Source of the DNA: Streptomyces sp. NBC_01439
Lineage (GTDB): Bacteria > Actinomycetota > Actinomycetes > Streptomycetales > Streptomycetaceae
Assembly: GCF_036227605.1 (NCBI RefSeq)
Contig: NZ_CP109487.1
Location: 6,943,501-7,007,500 of the forward strand
Length of the DNA stretch: 64,000 nucleotides
Direction: 5' to 3'
Below the pieces are notes generated by a model. That model was not told the DNA's origin. It saw only the letters and a list, made by a program, of their open reading frames with translations, and ran no database searches. Each line of letters starts with the position of its first letter. Within the stretch, counting starts at the first letter, position 1. Shown here piece by piece: positions 33,740 to 42,227 of this stretch. The translations under genes and the position numbers were made by a program.

Positions 33740-34668
33740 GCCCGTGCCGCCCAGGCCCCCGCGATCCGGGCACCGAGCCGCACGTTGCCGCGCACCGCCG
33801 CCAGGTTCGCCTCCAGCGAGGCCCCGGCCGTCGCCCGTGCCAAGAACCCCAGCAGGAACGGCGTCACCGCCTGACCCGTGATCCCGCGCTCGTGGCACTC
33901 GGCGAGCGCCTGCGCCAGTACCCGGTCGTGCAGCTCGGGATCCAGCTGCTCCTCCCGCGCCACCGGATTGGCCACCAGCAGCGCCGAATCCGCACCGCCC
34001 AGCGCGTCCTGAGCGGCCATCACCGCGGCGACCTCCTCGGGCCCGTGCACCGTCCAGTCCACCGGCTCGCCGGAGTCGGCCAGATAGAACCCGGGGAAGC
34101 GGTCCGTTCCGTAGCCGAGCACCCCCACCCCCAGCGTCTCCAGCCGCTGCAACGTGCCCGGCACGTCCAGGATCGACTTCACCCCCGCGCACACCACGGT
34201 GATCCGCGTCCGCGCCAGCAGCGCCAGGTCCGCCGACTCGTCCTGCGTCTGCGCCCACTCCCGGTGCACGCCGCCCAGCCCGCCTGTCGCGAAGACCCGC
34301 AGGCCCGCCCGGGCGGCGAGGAAGGCCGTCGCGGACACCGTCGTCGCACCGGTCGCCCCCGTCGCCAGCGCGGGAGCCAGATCCCGGTGGCCGAGCTTGC
34401 GCACGCCCTCGCCGCCCGCGATCCGCTCCAGCTGCGCCTTGTCCAGGCCCGCGTGCGCCACCCCTTCCAGGACCGCGATCGTCGCCGGAACCGCGCCTTC
34501 CGCGCGCACCAGGGCCTCCAGTTCGAGGCCCACCGCCAGGTTGCGGGGGCGGGGCAGACCGTGCGCGATGATCGTCGACTCCAGGGCCACCACGGGCCTA
34601 CCCCGGGCCAGCGCCTCGCGTACCTCTGCCGACAGGACCGGGATCTCAGATGCTCTGTGCTGTGACAT
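33736..34668 (-). CDS. psuG: pseudouridine-5'-phosphate glycosidase
   Basis: 310 residues from the ATG at 34668, behind GGATGGGG; an upstream in-frame ATG at 34680 overlaps that site. PsuG blocks are clear: VVALESTIIAHGLPRPRNL (active-site Glu), PATIAVLEGVAHAGL, TVSATAFLAARAGLRVFATGGLGGVHR, VVCAGVKSILDVPGTLQRLE with the Schiff-base Lys, and SALLVANPVAREEQLD. It cleaves the C-C glycosidic bond of pseudouridine 5'-phosphate to uracil and ribose 5-phosphate. Forms a coupled pair with the PfkB kinase downstream, recycling pseudouridine from RNA turnover. Confidence 0.94.
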   Translation of the reverse strand: MSQHRASEIPVLSAEVREALARGRPVVALESTIIAHGLPRPRNLAVGLELEALVRAEGAVPATIAVLEGVAHAGLDKAQLERIAGGEGVRKLGHRDLAPALATGATGATTVSATAFLAARAGLRVFATGGLGGVHREWAQTQDESADLALLARTRITVVCAGVKSILDVPGTLQRLETLGVGVLGYGTDRFPGFYLADSGEPVDWTVHGPEEVAAVMAAQDALGGADSALLVANPVAREEQLDPELHDRVLAQALAECHERGITGQAVTPFLLGFLARATAGASLEANLAAVRGNVRLGARIAGAWAARA

Positions 34669-34750
34669 GTCCCCATCCATGGCACGGGATTGGCGCCCCC
34701 AAACTCTCACCCGTCACACCCGTCCCAACCTGTCCGAGTAGCGTTCCCCC

Positions 34751-35521
34751 ATGGACACGCGCGCCTTCTACGACGAGCTGGCCGACCGCTACGACCTCAT
34801 CTACGCCGACTGGGAGGCGAGCACCGCCCGCCAGGGCCGGGCCCTCGACGCCCTGCTCACCGCCGCACTGGGGCCGGGACCGCACACCGTGCTCGACAAC
34901 GCCTGCGGCATCGGAACCCAATCGCTGGGCCTTGCGGCGCTGGGCCATCGGGTCACCGGGACCGACCTCAGCCCCGCCTCCGTCGCCCGTGCCGCCCGCG
35001 AGGCCGCACAGCGTTCGCTCACGCTCCCCGCGGCCGTCGCCGACATGCGGGCCCTCCCCTTCGCGGACGCCTCCTTCGACGCCGTGGTCTGCGCCGACAA
35101 CGCGCTGCCGCACCTGCTCACCGCCGAGGACGTGCGCGCCGCACTGGCCGAAACCCGGCGGGTGCTGCGGCCCGGCGGGCTGCTGCTGCTCTCCACCCGT
35201 CCGTACGGCGAGCTGCTCCGGGCCCGCCCGCAGAGCGAGGCCCCACGCGTCCGCACCGGCCCCGACGGGCGGACCATCACCTTCCAGCTGTGGCACTGGC
35301 ACGCCGACGGGGAGCGGTACGACGTGGAGCTCTTCCAGCTCCTGCCGACAGGCGACACCTGGACCGCGCGGACGTCGAGCGCCACGTACTGGGCGCTGCC
35401 GGAGGAGGAGACGACCGGGTACGTCCGACGGTCCGGGTTCGCCGACCCGCTCTGGCACGCACCGGCGGACACCGGCTTCCACCAGCCGGTACTCGCCGCC
35501 AGGCGCCCGGCAGGGCCGTGA
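34751..35521 (+). CDS. class I SAM-dependent methyltransferase
   Basis: 256 residues. FYDELADRYDLIYADWE opens the protein, the SAM loop VLDNACGIGTQSLGLAALG is near residue 50, and GTDLSPASVARA and FDAVVCADNALPHLL follow. The N of DNACGIG (for the usual D/E-x-G) is shared with some glycine/sarcosine methyltransferase-like proteins. A TAGCGT -10 ends six bases before the ATG, with no ribosome site, so the message is probably leaderless. Divergent from psuG. Substrate unknown. Confidence 0.88.
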   Translation: MDTRAFYDELADRYDLIYADWEASTARQGRALDALLTAALGPGPHTVLDNACGIGTQSLGLAALGHRVTGTDLSPASVARAAREAAQRSLTLPAAVADMRALPFADASFDAVVCADNALPHLLTAEDVRAALAETRRVLRPGGLLLLSTRPYGELLRARPQSEAPRVRTGPDGRTITFQLWHWHADGERYDVELFQLLPTGDTWTARTSSATYWALPEEETTGYVRRSGFADPLWHAPADTGFHQPVLAARRPAGP

Positions 35522-35618
35522 ACGGGGCGGGCGCTGGACAGGATGACTCGTCCGGCGGGCCGTTCCTGGACGCTGTGGTCACCGCTTCGCGCGGCGGGCC
35601 GCACTAGGCTGGCGCGGC

Positions 35619-35987
35619 ATGAGCACCAGTGATCACCCCACCGCCCCCGCCTCCTTCTCCGTCTCCGTCGCGGACGTCGAACTGGAGGCGGACGACCTCG
35701 ACCCCGAGCAGATCGTCTCCGGCGACCCCGTCGTGACGGGCAAGGTCCTGTGGGAGTCGGCCGACGGCAAGCAGGTGCGCGGGATCTGGCAGATCACCCC
35801 CGGTGTCGTCACCGACATCGAGGCGAACGAGCTCTTCGTGGTGGTCAGCGGCCGCGCCACCGTCGAGGTCGAGGGCGGCGGGACCCTGGAGGTCGGCCCC
35901 GGCTCCGCCTGCGTGCTCCGGGAGGGCGACCGGACCACCTGGACCGTGCACGAGACGCTGCGCAAGGCCTACCACATCAGCTACTGA
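35619..35987 (+). CDS. cupin domain protein
   Basis: 122 residues. ESADGKQVRGIWQITPGVVTDIEANELFVVVSGRATVEVEGG is a cupin of the DUF861 / RmlC-like type, with the Glu of ANELFVVVSG in the metal-ligand region. The C terminus keeps a Trp/His cluster (TTWTVHETLRKAYHISY). TAGGCT lies eight bases upstream of the ATG, so it may be leaderless. Its end overlaps the convergent MFS gene by 11 bases. Role unknown. Confidence 0.82.
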   Translation: MSTSDHPTAPASFSVSVADVELEADDLDPEQIVSGDPVVTGKVLWESADGKQVRGIWQITPGVVTDIEANELFVVVSGRATVEVEGGGTLEVGPGSACVLREGDRTTWTVHETLRKAYHISY

Positions 35988-37323
35988 CGCCCTTCGCGGA
36001 CGCGGACCCGGACGCGGGCGCGGGCGTGGACGCGGCCCCGGGCAGGGGGTGGCGGCGCGCGGTGAACAGTGCGAGCGCCGCCATCGGCAACAGCAGCGCG
36101 GCGCCGACGGCGTTCAGCCAGCCGTAGCCCGCCCCGGACATGATGAGCCCGGCGGCCGCTCCGCCCACGCCGGCGGCCGCGTTCATCGTGAGGTCGCTCA
36201 GCCCCTGTACGGCGGCCCGCGCGGGCTGCGGCACCGAGTCCGTCAGCAGGGCCGAGCCGGACACCATCCCGGCGGACCAGCCGAGGCCGAGCAGGAAGAG
36301 GCCGAGCGCGCTCCGGCCGTGGCTGGGCCCGGCCGTTCCGGCGAGCAGCGCGGCGACGGACAGGAGCCCGGCGGCCAGTCCGATCACGGAGAGCCGACCG
36401 AGCCGGTCCGCGAGCCAGCCCATCACGGGGGAGAAGGCGAACATGCCCGCGATGTGACCGCTGATCACCAGCCCGATGAGCTCCAGGCCGGCCCCGTGGT
36501 GACCCAGGTCCATCGGGGTCATCACCATGATCGAGACCATGGTGGTGTGCGACACGGCGACGGTGAGCAGGGCGAGCCGGGCCCGCGGCGAGGCCTTCAC
36601 TGCGGCGAAGCCGGCCCGCAGCGAGCGCCCTTCGCGGGTCTGCTCCTCGGGCGCGGCCAGCGCCCGGGCCGTCAGCAGCGGGTCGGGGCGCAGGAGCACG
36701 CCGATCAGCGTGCCGGTGAGCAGGAAGACGACGGCGGCCCAGACGAACGGGCCGGCCGTCTCGGGTATCGCGGTGCCGGCGAAGCTGTGGCTGGCCGGTG
36801 CGGACAGGTTGGGCCCGAGCACCGCGCCGACGGTCGACGCCCAGACCACGACCGAGATGGCGCGGGCGCGGTGGTCCGGGGCCGCGAGGTCCGCAGCGGC
36901 GAACCGGGCCTGCAGGTTGGCGGAGGAGGCGGCGCCGAAGGCGGCCATGCCGAGCAGCAGCAGCGGGAAGCTCGCGATCGTGGCGGCGAGGACGACCAGT
37001 CCCGCGCCGACGGCGCCGATCCCGTAGGCCAGGACCAGCCCGGGGCGCCGGCCGCGCGCGTTCATCAGCGCGGCGAGCGGCAGCGAGACGAGGGCGGTAC
37101 CGATCACCGCGGCGGTGGAGGCGACGCCGGACAGTGCCTCGGTACCACTGACCTCGGTGGCGAGTACGGGGGCCAGGGCGATGCTGATCGGCACGCCGAG
37201 GCCGCCGAGGACCTGGCCGGCCATGAGCACCCGGGAGGTGCGGCGCTGCAGCCGGGCCAGCTCGGGCGGGCCGAGGGGACGCACGGGCCGGTCGGTGTCG
37301 GGCGAGGCGGTCACGGCGTACAC
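35977..37323 (-). CDS. MFS transporter
   Basis: 448 residues, about twelve transmembrane helices. The loop 2-3 region reads LAALMNARGRRPGLVLAYG, and the second half repeats it (GWLADRLGRLSVIGLAAGL), as expected for two six-helix bundles. The N- and C-termini are cytoplasmic. Residues such as RARAISVVVWASTVGAVLGPNL place it with drug-exporter-like MFS proteins, but substrate cannot be read. GTG at 37323 or 37314; neither has a clear ribosome site. Confidence 0.88.
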   Translation of the reverse strand: MYAVTASPDTDRPVRPLGPPELARLQRRTSRVLMAGQVLGGLGVPISIALAPVLATEVSGTEALSGVASTAAVIGTALVSLPLAALMNARGRRPGLVLAYGIGAVGAGLVVLAATIASFPLLLLGMAAFGAASSANLQARFAAADLAAPDHRARAISVVVWASTVGAVLGPNLSAPASHSFAGTAIPETAGPFVWAAVVFLLTGTLIGVLLRPDPLLTARALAAPEEQTREGRSLRAGFAAVKASPRARLALLTVAVSHTTMVSIMVMTPMDLGHHGAGLELIGLVISGHIAGMFAFSPVMGWLADRLGRLSVIGLAAGLLSVAALLAGTAGPSHGRSALGLFLLGLGWSAGMVSGSALLTDSVPQPARAAVQGLSDLTMNAAAGVGGAAAGLIMSGAGYGWLNAVGAALLLPMAALALFTARRHPLPGAASTPAPASGSASAKGVSS

Positions 37324-37507
37324 CGGCCGCGCGGGTGCGTGGCACGGGGCGCGGGGGACGCGGGGAGGCCGGGTGCGGCGGCAGGAGTAGTCACCGCCGC
37401 AGTGTGCCAGCCCTTACCGTCCGGCGGAACCGTGCCGGAGCCCGGCCGGTCCGCGGTCCGGTCCGCAGCCCGCTCCGCGAGCCAGATCCGCAGCTCAGGG
37501 CCCCGCA

Positions 37508-38071
37508 TCAGAACAGCGGCTGCGGGAGCACGCCCTCCAGTGCGAGCAGCTGCCGCTTGGTCTCCACCCCGCCGCCGAATCCGCCGATGCCCCCGTCGTT
37601 CCCCACGACCCGGTGGCAGGCCACCACCAGCGGCAGCGGGTTCGAGCCCATGGCGTTGCCCACGGCCTGGGCGGCGCCGGGCTGTCCGGCGCGGGCGGCC
37701 AGCTCCCCGTATCCGACGACCGCTCCGTAGGGCACGGAGCGGTCCAGCTCCTGGAGCACCTGTCGGTTGAAGCCGGAGCTCAGGCGCCAGTCCAGTGGCA
37801 GCTCGAAGCGGCGCAGCGACCCCGCGAAGTATGCGGTGAGCTGGCGTATCGGTTCGGCCAGCAGCACTTCCTCGCTCGGCGCGGGACGCCGGGCGTCGGC
37901 GCCGAGCCGGGAGACGAGCGAGCGGATCATCCTGTCGACCCGGTCCGGCTCGGCATGGAATTCGACCCGGACCAGCCCTTCCGGGGTCGCGGCCAGGAGC
38001 AGGGGCCCGATGTCGCTGGCGACGACGGTCCATTCGAGGTGCGGCCCGCGGGGCCGCTCGGTGCTGTCCAC
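37508..38071 (-). CDS. ogt: methylated-DNA-protein cysteine S-methyltransferase
   Basis: 187 residues from the GTG at 38071. The C-terminal alkyltransferase domain carries VPYGAVVGYGELAARAG (helix-turn-helix region), AVGNAMGSNPLPLVVACHRVVG with the acceptor Cys, and a GIGGFGGGVETKRQLLALEG tail. The usual PCHRV signature reads ACHRV here. It transfers the alkyl group from O6-alkylguanine to itself in a suicide reaction. A second gap region (38,072-38,194) holds only CGTC-type short repeats. Confidence 0.92.
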   Translation of the reverse strand: MDSTERPRGPHLEWTVVASDIGPLLLAATPEGLVRVEFHAEPDRVDRMIRSLVSRLGADARRPAPSEEVLLAEPIRQLTAYFAGSLRRFELPLDWRLSSGFNRQVLQELDRSVPYGAVVGYGELAARAGQPGAAQAVGNAMGSNPLPLVVACHRVVGNDGGIGGFGGGVETKRQLLALEGVLPQPLF

Positions 38072-38194
38072 GCTTTTACGGTACGACCACGCACCGACGG
38101 AGCGGTCACGGTTGTGGATGTTGGCCACATCGCCTGTCCGCGCGCCCGTCCGTCCGCCCGCCTGCCCGTCCGTCCGTCCGGACGGGGCCTGGGG

Positions 38195-39127
38195 TCAGAA
38201 CCCGCCGACCGCGTCCTGGACCACGTCCGGGGCGTTGGTGATGATCCCGTCCACCCCCATGGCCTGCACCTTCCGGGCGGTGGCCGCGTCGTCCACGATC
38301 CAGGTGTCCACCTCCATGGCCTTGCCGTGGGCGCCGCGCAGGTCGTGCACGGCCGAGACCCAGTCGGCCGAGATCGTCGTGTGCCACGGATTGATGCGGT
38401 CGGTGAACTCCGCGTAGCGCGGCAGGTCCGCCACGGTGGGGGTGCCCAGGAAGGCCGTCACCAGGTCCGGTCGCAGCCCGTGCACGATGCGCACGGAGTC
38501 CGCGCTGAAGCTCTGCACCACCAGGCGCTGCGCGACGTGGCGCGCGTCGAGCCAGCCGGCTTCGTCCAACACCTTCAGGGTCTGCTCCTCGATCCCCGGG
38601 TACAGCTCCGGCTTCTTGATCTCCAGCAGCAGCCGCTGCCGGTTGCGCTGTACCCGGTCGAGGTACTGCCGCAGGCTGGGCACGGAGGCGCCCGCGTACT
38701 CGTCGCCGAACCAGCGGCCCGCGTCCAGCACGGAGATCTCGGCCCAGGTGAAGTCCTTGACCTTCCAGGGCGCCCGGTCCGGGAACCGCTGCTCGACGTC
38801 GGTGGTCCGGGCCAGGGTGTCGTCGTGGATCACCACCAGCACGCCGTCCTTGGTGCGCTGCACGTCGTTCTCGACCCAGTCGAAGCCCATCTGCATCGCC
38901 AGGTCGATCGCGTCGAGGGTGTTCTCCGGGGCGTACGCGGAGGCCCCCCGGTGGGCGTACACGACGGGACCCCCCAGCGCGGCGCGGCCGGCTCCGGCGC
39001 CGGTGTCGATTCCCGTGCCGGTGCCGGTGGCGGGTCCGGCGGCGGCGTACGAAGCCGTCCCGCCCAGCAGGGTGAGGGTGAAGCCCAGGAATGCGGCGGC
39101 GGCCGCGGCGGCGGGTCGGACGTACAT
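38195..39127 (-). CDS. secreted glycerophosphodiester phosphodiesterase
   Basis: 310 residues with a signal peptide (AAAAAAAFLGFTLTLLGGTASYA). GDPD motifs: YAHRGASAYAPENTLDAI near residue 58, WVENDVQRTKDGVLVVIHDDTLARTT, and LLLEIKKPELYPGIEEQ. It hydrolyses glycerophosphodiesters to glycerol 3-phosphate and an alcohol outside the cell. The position next to uvrB matches glpQ2 of S. coelicolor, which is phosphate-regulated (recall from the literature). I could not identify a clear PHO box upstream. Confidence 0.93.
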   Translation of the reverse strand: MYVRPAAAAAAAFLGFTLTLLGGTASYAAAGPATGTGTGIDTGAGAGRAALGGPVVYAHRGASAYAPENTLDAIDLAMQMGFDWVENDVQRTKDGVLVVIHDDTLARTTDVEQRFPDRAPWKVKDFTWAEISVLDAGRWFGDEYAGASVPSLRQYLDRVQRNRQRLLLEIKKPELYPGIEEQTLKVLDEAGWLDARHVAQRLVVQSFSADSVRIVHGLRPDLVTAFLGTPTVADLPRYAEFTDRINPWHTTISADWVSAVHDLRGAHGKAMEVDTWIVDDAATARKVQAMGVDGIITNAPDVVQDAVGGF

Positions 39128-39349
39128 GTGCGTTCTCCTCGGGTCGTGAGCCCTGTTCCTGCGTCAGACGGGTGCGGAGCGGCAGACGTTGTGGCGATGC
39201 ACTTCACGGCGATCATGGGGTTGAAGATCACCGAGCCGCCACCGAACTACGACAAACGGACCAGAACGAATGACAGCGGTTCGGGCGGCCGGCAGCGGCC
39301 GGAGCGCGCCGCCGACCCGCGGGGGCGCGTGAGTGTCAGTGGGGGGTCG

Positions 39350-39355
39350 TACGGT
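39350..39355 (+). promoter_or_regulatory. -10 element of a probable leaderless uvrB promoter
   Basis: TACGGT ends six bases before the uvrB ATG at 39362, with no ribosome site between. No LexA-type GAAC-N4-GTTC palindrome was seen in 39,128-39,361, which otherwise holds nothing evident. Confidence 0.4.
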
Positions 39356-39361
39356 TGACCC

Positions 39362-41518
39362 ATGCGGCCCGTATCGAAGATCGAACGCACGGTGGCGCCT
39401 TTCGAGGTCGTCAGCCCCTACCAGCCCAGCGGCGACCAGCCGGCGGCCATCGCCGAGCTGGAAAAGCGCATCCGTGCAGGTGAGAAGGACGTCGTCCTGC
39501 TGGGTGCGACCGGCACCGGTAAGTCGGCGACGACCGCCTGGATGATCGAGAAGCTCCAGCGCCCCACCTTGGTCATGGCGCCGAACAAGACGCTCGCCGC
39601 CCAGCTGGCGAACGAGTTCCGCGAGCTCCTGCCGAACAACGCCGTCGAGTACTTCGTCTCGTACTACGACTACTACCAGCCCGAGGCCTACGTACCGCAG
39701 TCGGACACGTACATCGAGAAGGACTCCTCGATCAACGAAGAGGTGGAGCGGCTGCGCCACTCCGCGACCAACTCGTTGCTGACCCGGCGCGACGTGATCG
39801 TCGTCGCCTCCGTGTCCTGCATCTACGGTCTCGGTACCCCGCAGGAGTACGTCGACCGGATGGTCTCCCTCAAGGTGGGCGAGGAGATTGACCGGGACCA
39901 GCTGCTGCGCCGTTTCGTGGACATCCAGTACACGCGCAACGACGTCGCCTTCACCCGCGGCACCTTCCGGGTGCGCGGGGACACGATCGAGATCTTCCCG
40001 GTCTACGAGGAACTGGCCGTCCGCATCGAAATGTTCGGCGACGAGATCGAGGCCCTCTCCACCCTGCACCCGCTGACCGGCGAGGTCATCAGCGAGGACC
40101 GCGAGCTGTACGTCTTCCCCGCCAGCCACTACGTCGCCGGCCCCGAGCGCATGGAGAAGGCGGTCCGCGGCATCGAGGCGGAGCTGACCGAGCGCCTAGC
40201 CGAGCTGGAGAAGCAGGGCAAGATGCTGGAGGCGCAGCGCTTGCGCATGCGCACCACGTACGACCTGGAGATGATGCGCCAGATCGGGTCCTGCTCCGGC
40301 ATCGAGAACTACTCGCTGCACATGGACGACCGCGAGCGCGGCTCCGCGCCCAACACCCTCATCGACTACTTCCCGGAGGACTTCCTCCTGGTCATCGACG
40401 AGTCGCACGTCACCGTGCCGCAGATCGGCGCCATGTACGAGGGCGACGCCTCCCGCAAGCGCACCCTGGTCGACCACGGGTTCCGGTTGCCGTCCGCGCT
40501 GGACAACCGGCCGCTGAAGTGGGAGGAGTTCCAGGAGCGCATCGGCCAGACCGTCTACCTGTCGGCGACCCCCGGAAAGTACGAGCTCTCGCGCGGCGAC
40601 GGCTTCGTCGAACAGATCATCCGCCCCACCGGCCTCATCGATCCCGAGGTCGTGGTCAAGCCCACCGAGGGGCAGATCGACGACCTGGTCCACGAGATTC
40701 GGCAGCGGGTCGAGAAGGACGAGCGGATCCTCGTCACCACCCTCACCAAGAAGATGGCCGAGGACCTCACGGACTACTTCCTGGAGCTCGGCATCCAGGT
40801 GCGGTACCTGCACAGCGACGTGGACACCCTGCGCCGCATCGAGCTGCTGCGCGAGCTGCGGGCCGGCGAGTACGACGTGCTGGTCGGCATCAACCTGCTC
40901 CGCGAGGGCCTCGACCTGCCCGAGGTGTCGCTGGTGGCGATCCTCGACGCCGACAAGGAGGGCTTCCTGCGCTCCGGGACCTCCCTGATCCAGACCATCG
41001 GCCGTGCCGCGCGCAACGTGTCCGGCCAGGTCCACATGTACGCGGACAAGATGACCCCGGCGATGGAGAAGGCCATCGAGGAGACCAACCGGCGCCGCGA
41101 GAAGCAGATCGCCTACAACACGGCGAACGGGATCGATCCGCAGCCGCTGCGCAAGAAGATCAACGACATCGTCGCCACCATCGCCCGCGAGGAACTGGAC
41201 ACCGAGGAGCTGCTCGGCACCGGATACCGGCAGGCGAAGGACGGCAAGGGCGCCAAGGCCCCGGTGCCGGCGCTCGGCGGCCGGTCGGCCGCGGGCAAGA
41301 CGGGTGGAAAGGGTGCGAAGGGCGCGAAGGGGGCGGCGGGCGCCGAGGTGCTCACCGACCGGCCCGCAGCCGAACTGGCCGCCCTCATCGAGCAGATGAC
41401 CGAACGCATGCGCGGGGCCGCCGCCGAGCTCCAGTTCGAGGTCGCCGCCCGGATCCGGGACGAGGTGGGCGAGCTGAAGAAGGAGTTGCGGCAGATGAAG
41501 GAAGCGGGCCTCGCCTGA
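39362..41518 (+). CDS. uvrB: excinuclease ABC subunit B
   Basis: 718 residues. Walker [16 protein letters not shown] is near residue 48, the beta-hairpin [21 protein letters not shown] near 105, [16 protein letters not shown] near 345, and helicase motifs [17 protein letters not shown] and QTIGRAARN in the second lobe. A Lys/Gly/Ala-rich insert (~residues 620-660) precedes the C-terminal UVR domain ([19 protein letters not shown]) that contacts UvrC. It verifies DNA damage in nucleotide excision repair with UvrA and UvrC. UvrA is not in this window. Confidence 0.98.
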   Translation: MRPVSKIERTVAPFEVVSPYQPSGDQPAAIAELEKRIRAGEKDVVLLGATGTGKSATTAWMIEKLQRPTLVMAPNKTLAAQLANEFRELLPNNAVEYFVSYYDYYQPEAYVPQSDTYIEKDSSINEEVERLRHSATNSLLTRRDVIVVASVSCIYGLGTPQEYVDRMVSLKVGEEIDRDQLLRRFVDIQYTRNDVAFTRGTFRVRGDTIEIFPVYEELAVRIEMFGDEIEALSTLHPLTGEVISEDRELYVFPASHYVAGPERMEKAVRGIEAELTERLAELEKQGKMLEAQRLRMRTTYDLEMMRQIGSCSGIENYSLHMDDRERGSAPNTLIDYFPEDFLLVIDESHVTVPQIGAMYEGDASRKRTLVDHGFRLPSALDNRPLKWEEFQERIGQTVYLSATPGKYELSRGDGFVEQIIRPTGLIDPEVVVKPTEGQIDDLVHEIRQRVEKDERILVTTLTKKMAEDLTDYFLELGIQVRYLHSDVDTLRRIELLRELRAGEYDVLVGINLLREGLDLPEVSLVAILDADKEGFLRSGTSLIQTIGRAARNVSGQVHMYADKMTPAMEKAIEETNRRREKQIAYNTANGIDPQPLRKKINDIVATIAREELDTEELLGTGYRQAKDGKGAKAPVPALGGRSAAGKTGGKGAKGAKGAAGAEVLTDRPAAELAALIEQMTERMRGAAAELQFEVAARIRDEVGELKKELRQMKEAGLA

Positions 41519-41605
41519 CCGGGGGCCGGTCAGTAGGGTTGGGTCACAGCCACAGGTACATGCTGCACACCCGTCATCGGGCGGGCCAGGGAGAGGGGAC
41601 AGTAC

Positions 41606-42184
41606 GTGACGGTCAACATGACCAAGGGTCAGGCCATCAGTCTGCAGAAGGCGGACGGAGGCACGCTGACCGCGGTCCGGATGGGCCTCGGCTGGCAGGC
41701 GGCGAAGCGTCGCGGACTGTTCGGCTCGCGGACGCGGGAGATCGACCTCGACGCCTCGGCGGTGCTCTTCGCCGACAAGCAGCCCGTCGACGTGGTCTTC
41801 TTCCGGCACCTGCAGAGCGACGACGGCTCGGTGCGCCACACCGGTGACAACCTCGTCGGCGGCGTCGGCCAGGGCGGGGACGACGAGGCGATCCTCGTCG
41901 ACCTCCAGCGCGTGCCGGTGCACATCGACCAGATCGTCTTCACGGTGAACTCCTTCACCGGCCAGACGTTCCAGGAAGTGCAGAACGCGTTCTGCCGCAT
42001 CGTCGACGAGACCAACGGCCAGGAGCTGGCCCGCTACACCCTCGACGGCGGCGGTCAGTACACCGCGCAGATCATGGCCAAGGTGTCCCGCGTGGGCTCC
42101 GGCTGGCAGATGACGGCCCTCGGGAACCCGGCCAACGGCCGCACCTTCCAGGACCTCATGCCGGCGATCCTGCCGCACCTGTAG
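41606..42184 (+). CDS. TerD family protein
   Basis: 192 residues, GTG start behind GAGAGGGGAC. The TerD fold is plain: LTAVRMGLGWQ, DASAVLFADKQPVDVVFF, and the Ca2+-binding block HTGDNLVGGVGQGGDDEAI. TerD proteins bind calcium and are found in tellurite-resistance and stress operons. Followed 43 bases later by a larger TerD-like fusion protein, probably in one operon. Confidence 0.93.
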   Translation: MTVNMTKGQAISLQKADGGTLTAVRMGLGWQAAKRRGLFGSRTREIDLDASAVLFADKQPVDVVFFRHLQSDDGSVRHTGDNLVGGVGQGGDDEAILVDLQRVPVHIDQIVFTVNSFTGQTFQEVQNAFCRIVDETNGQELARYTLDGGGQYTAQIMAKVSRVGSGWQMTALGNPANGRTFQDLMPAILPHL

Positions 42185-42227
42185 CAGTACCGGACAAGAG
42201 AAGAAGGCACGGGGGAGGGGCTGCACG

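Noticed and set aside
39128..39361. LexA box upstream of uvrB and PHO box upstream of the glycerophosphodiesterase
   Set aside because: Only imperfect matches; GAAC and GTTC are too far apart, and no clean direct repeat of a PHO box was found.
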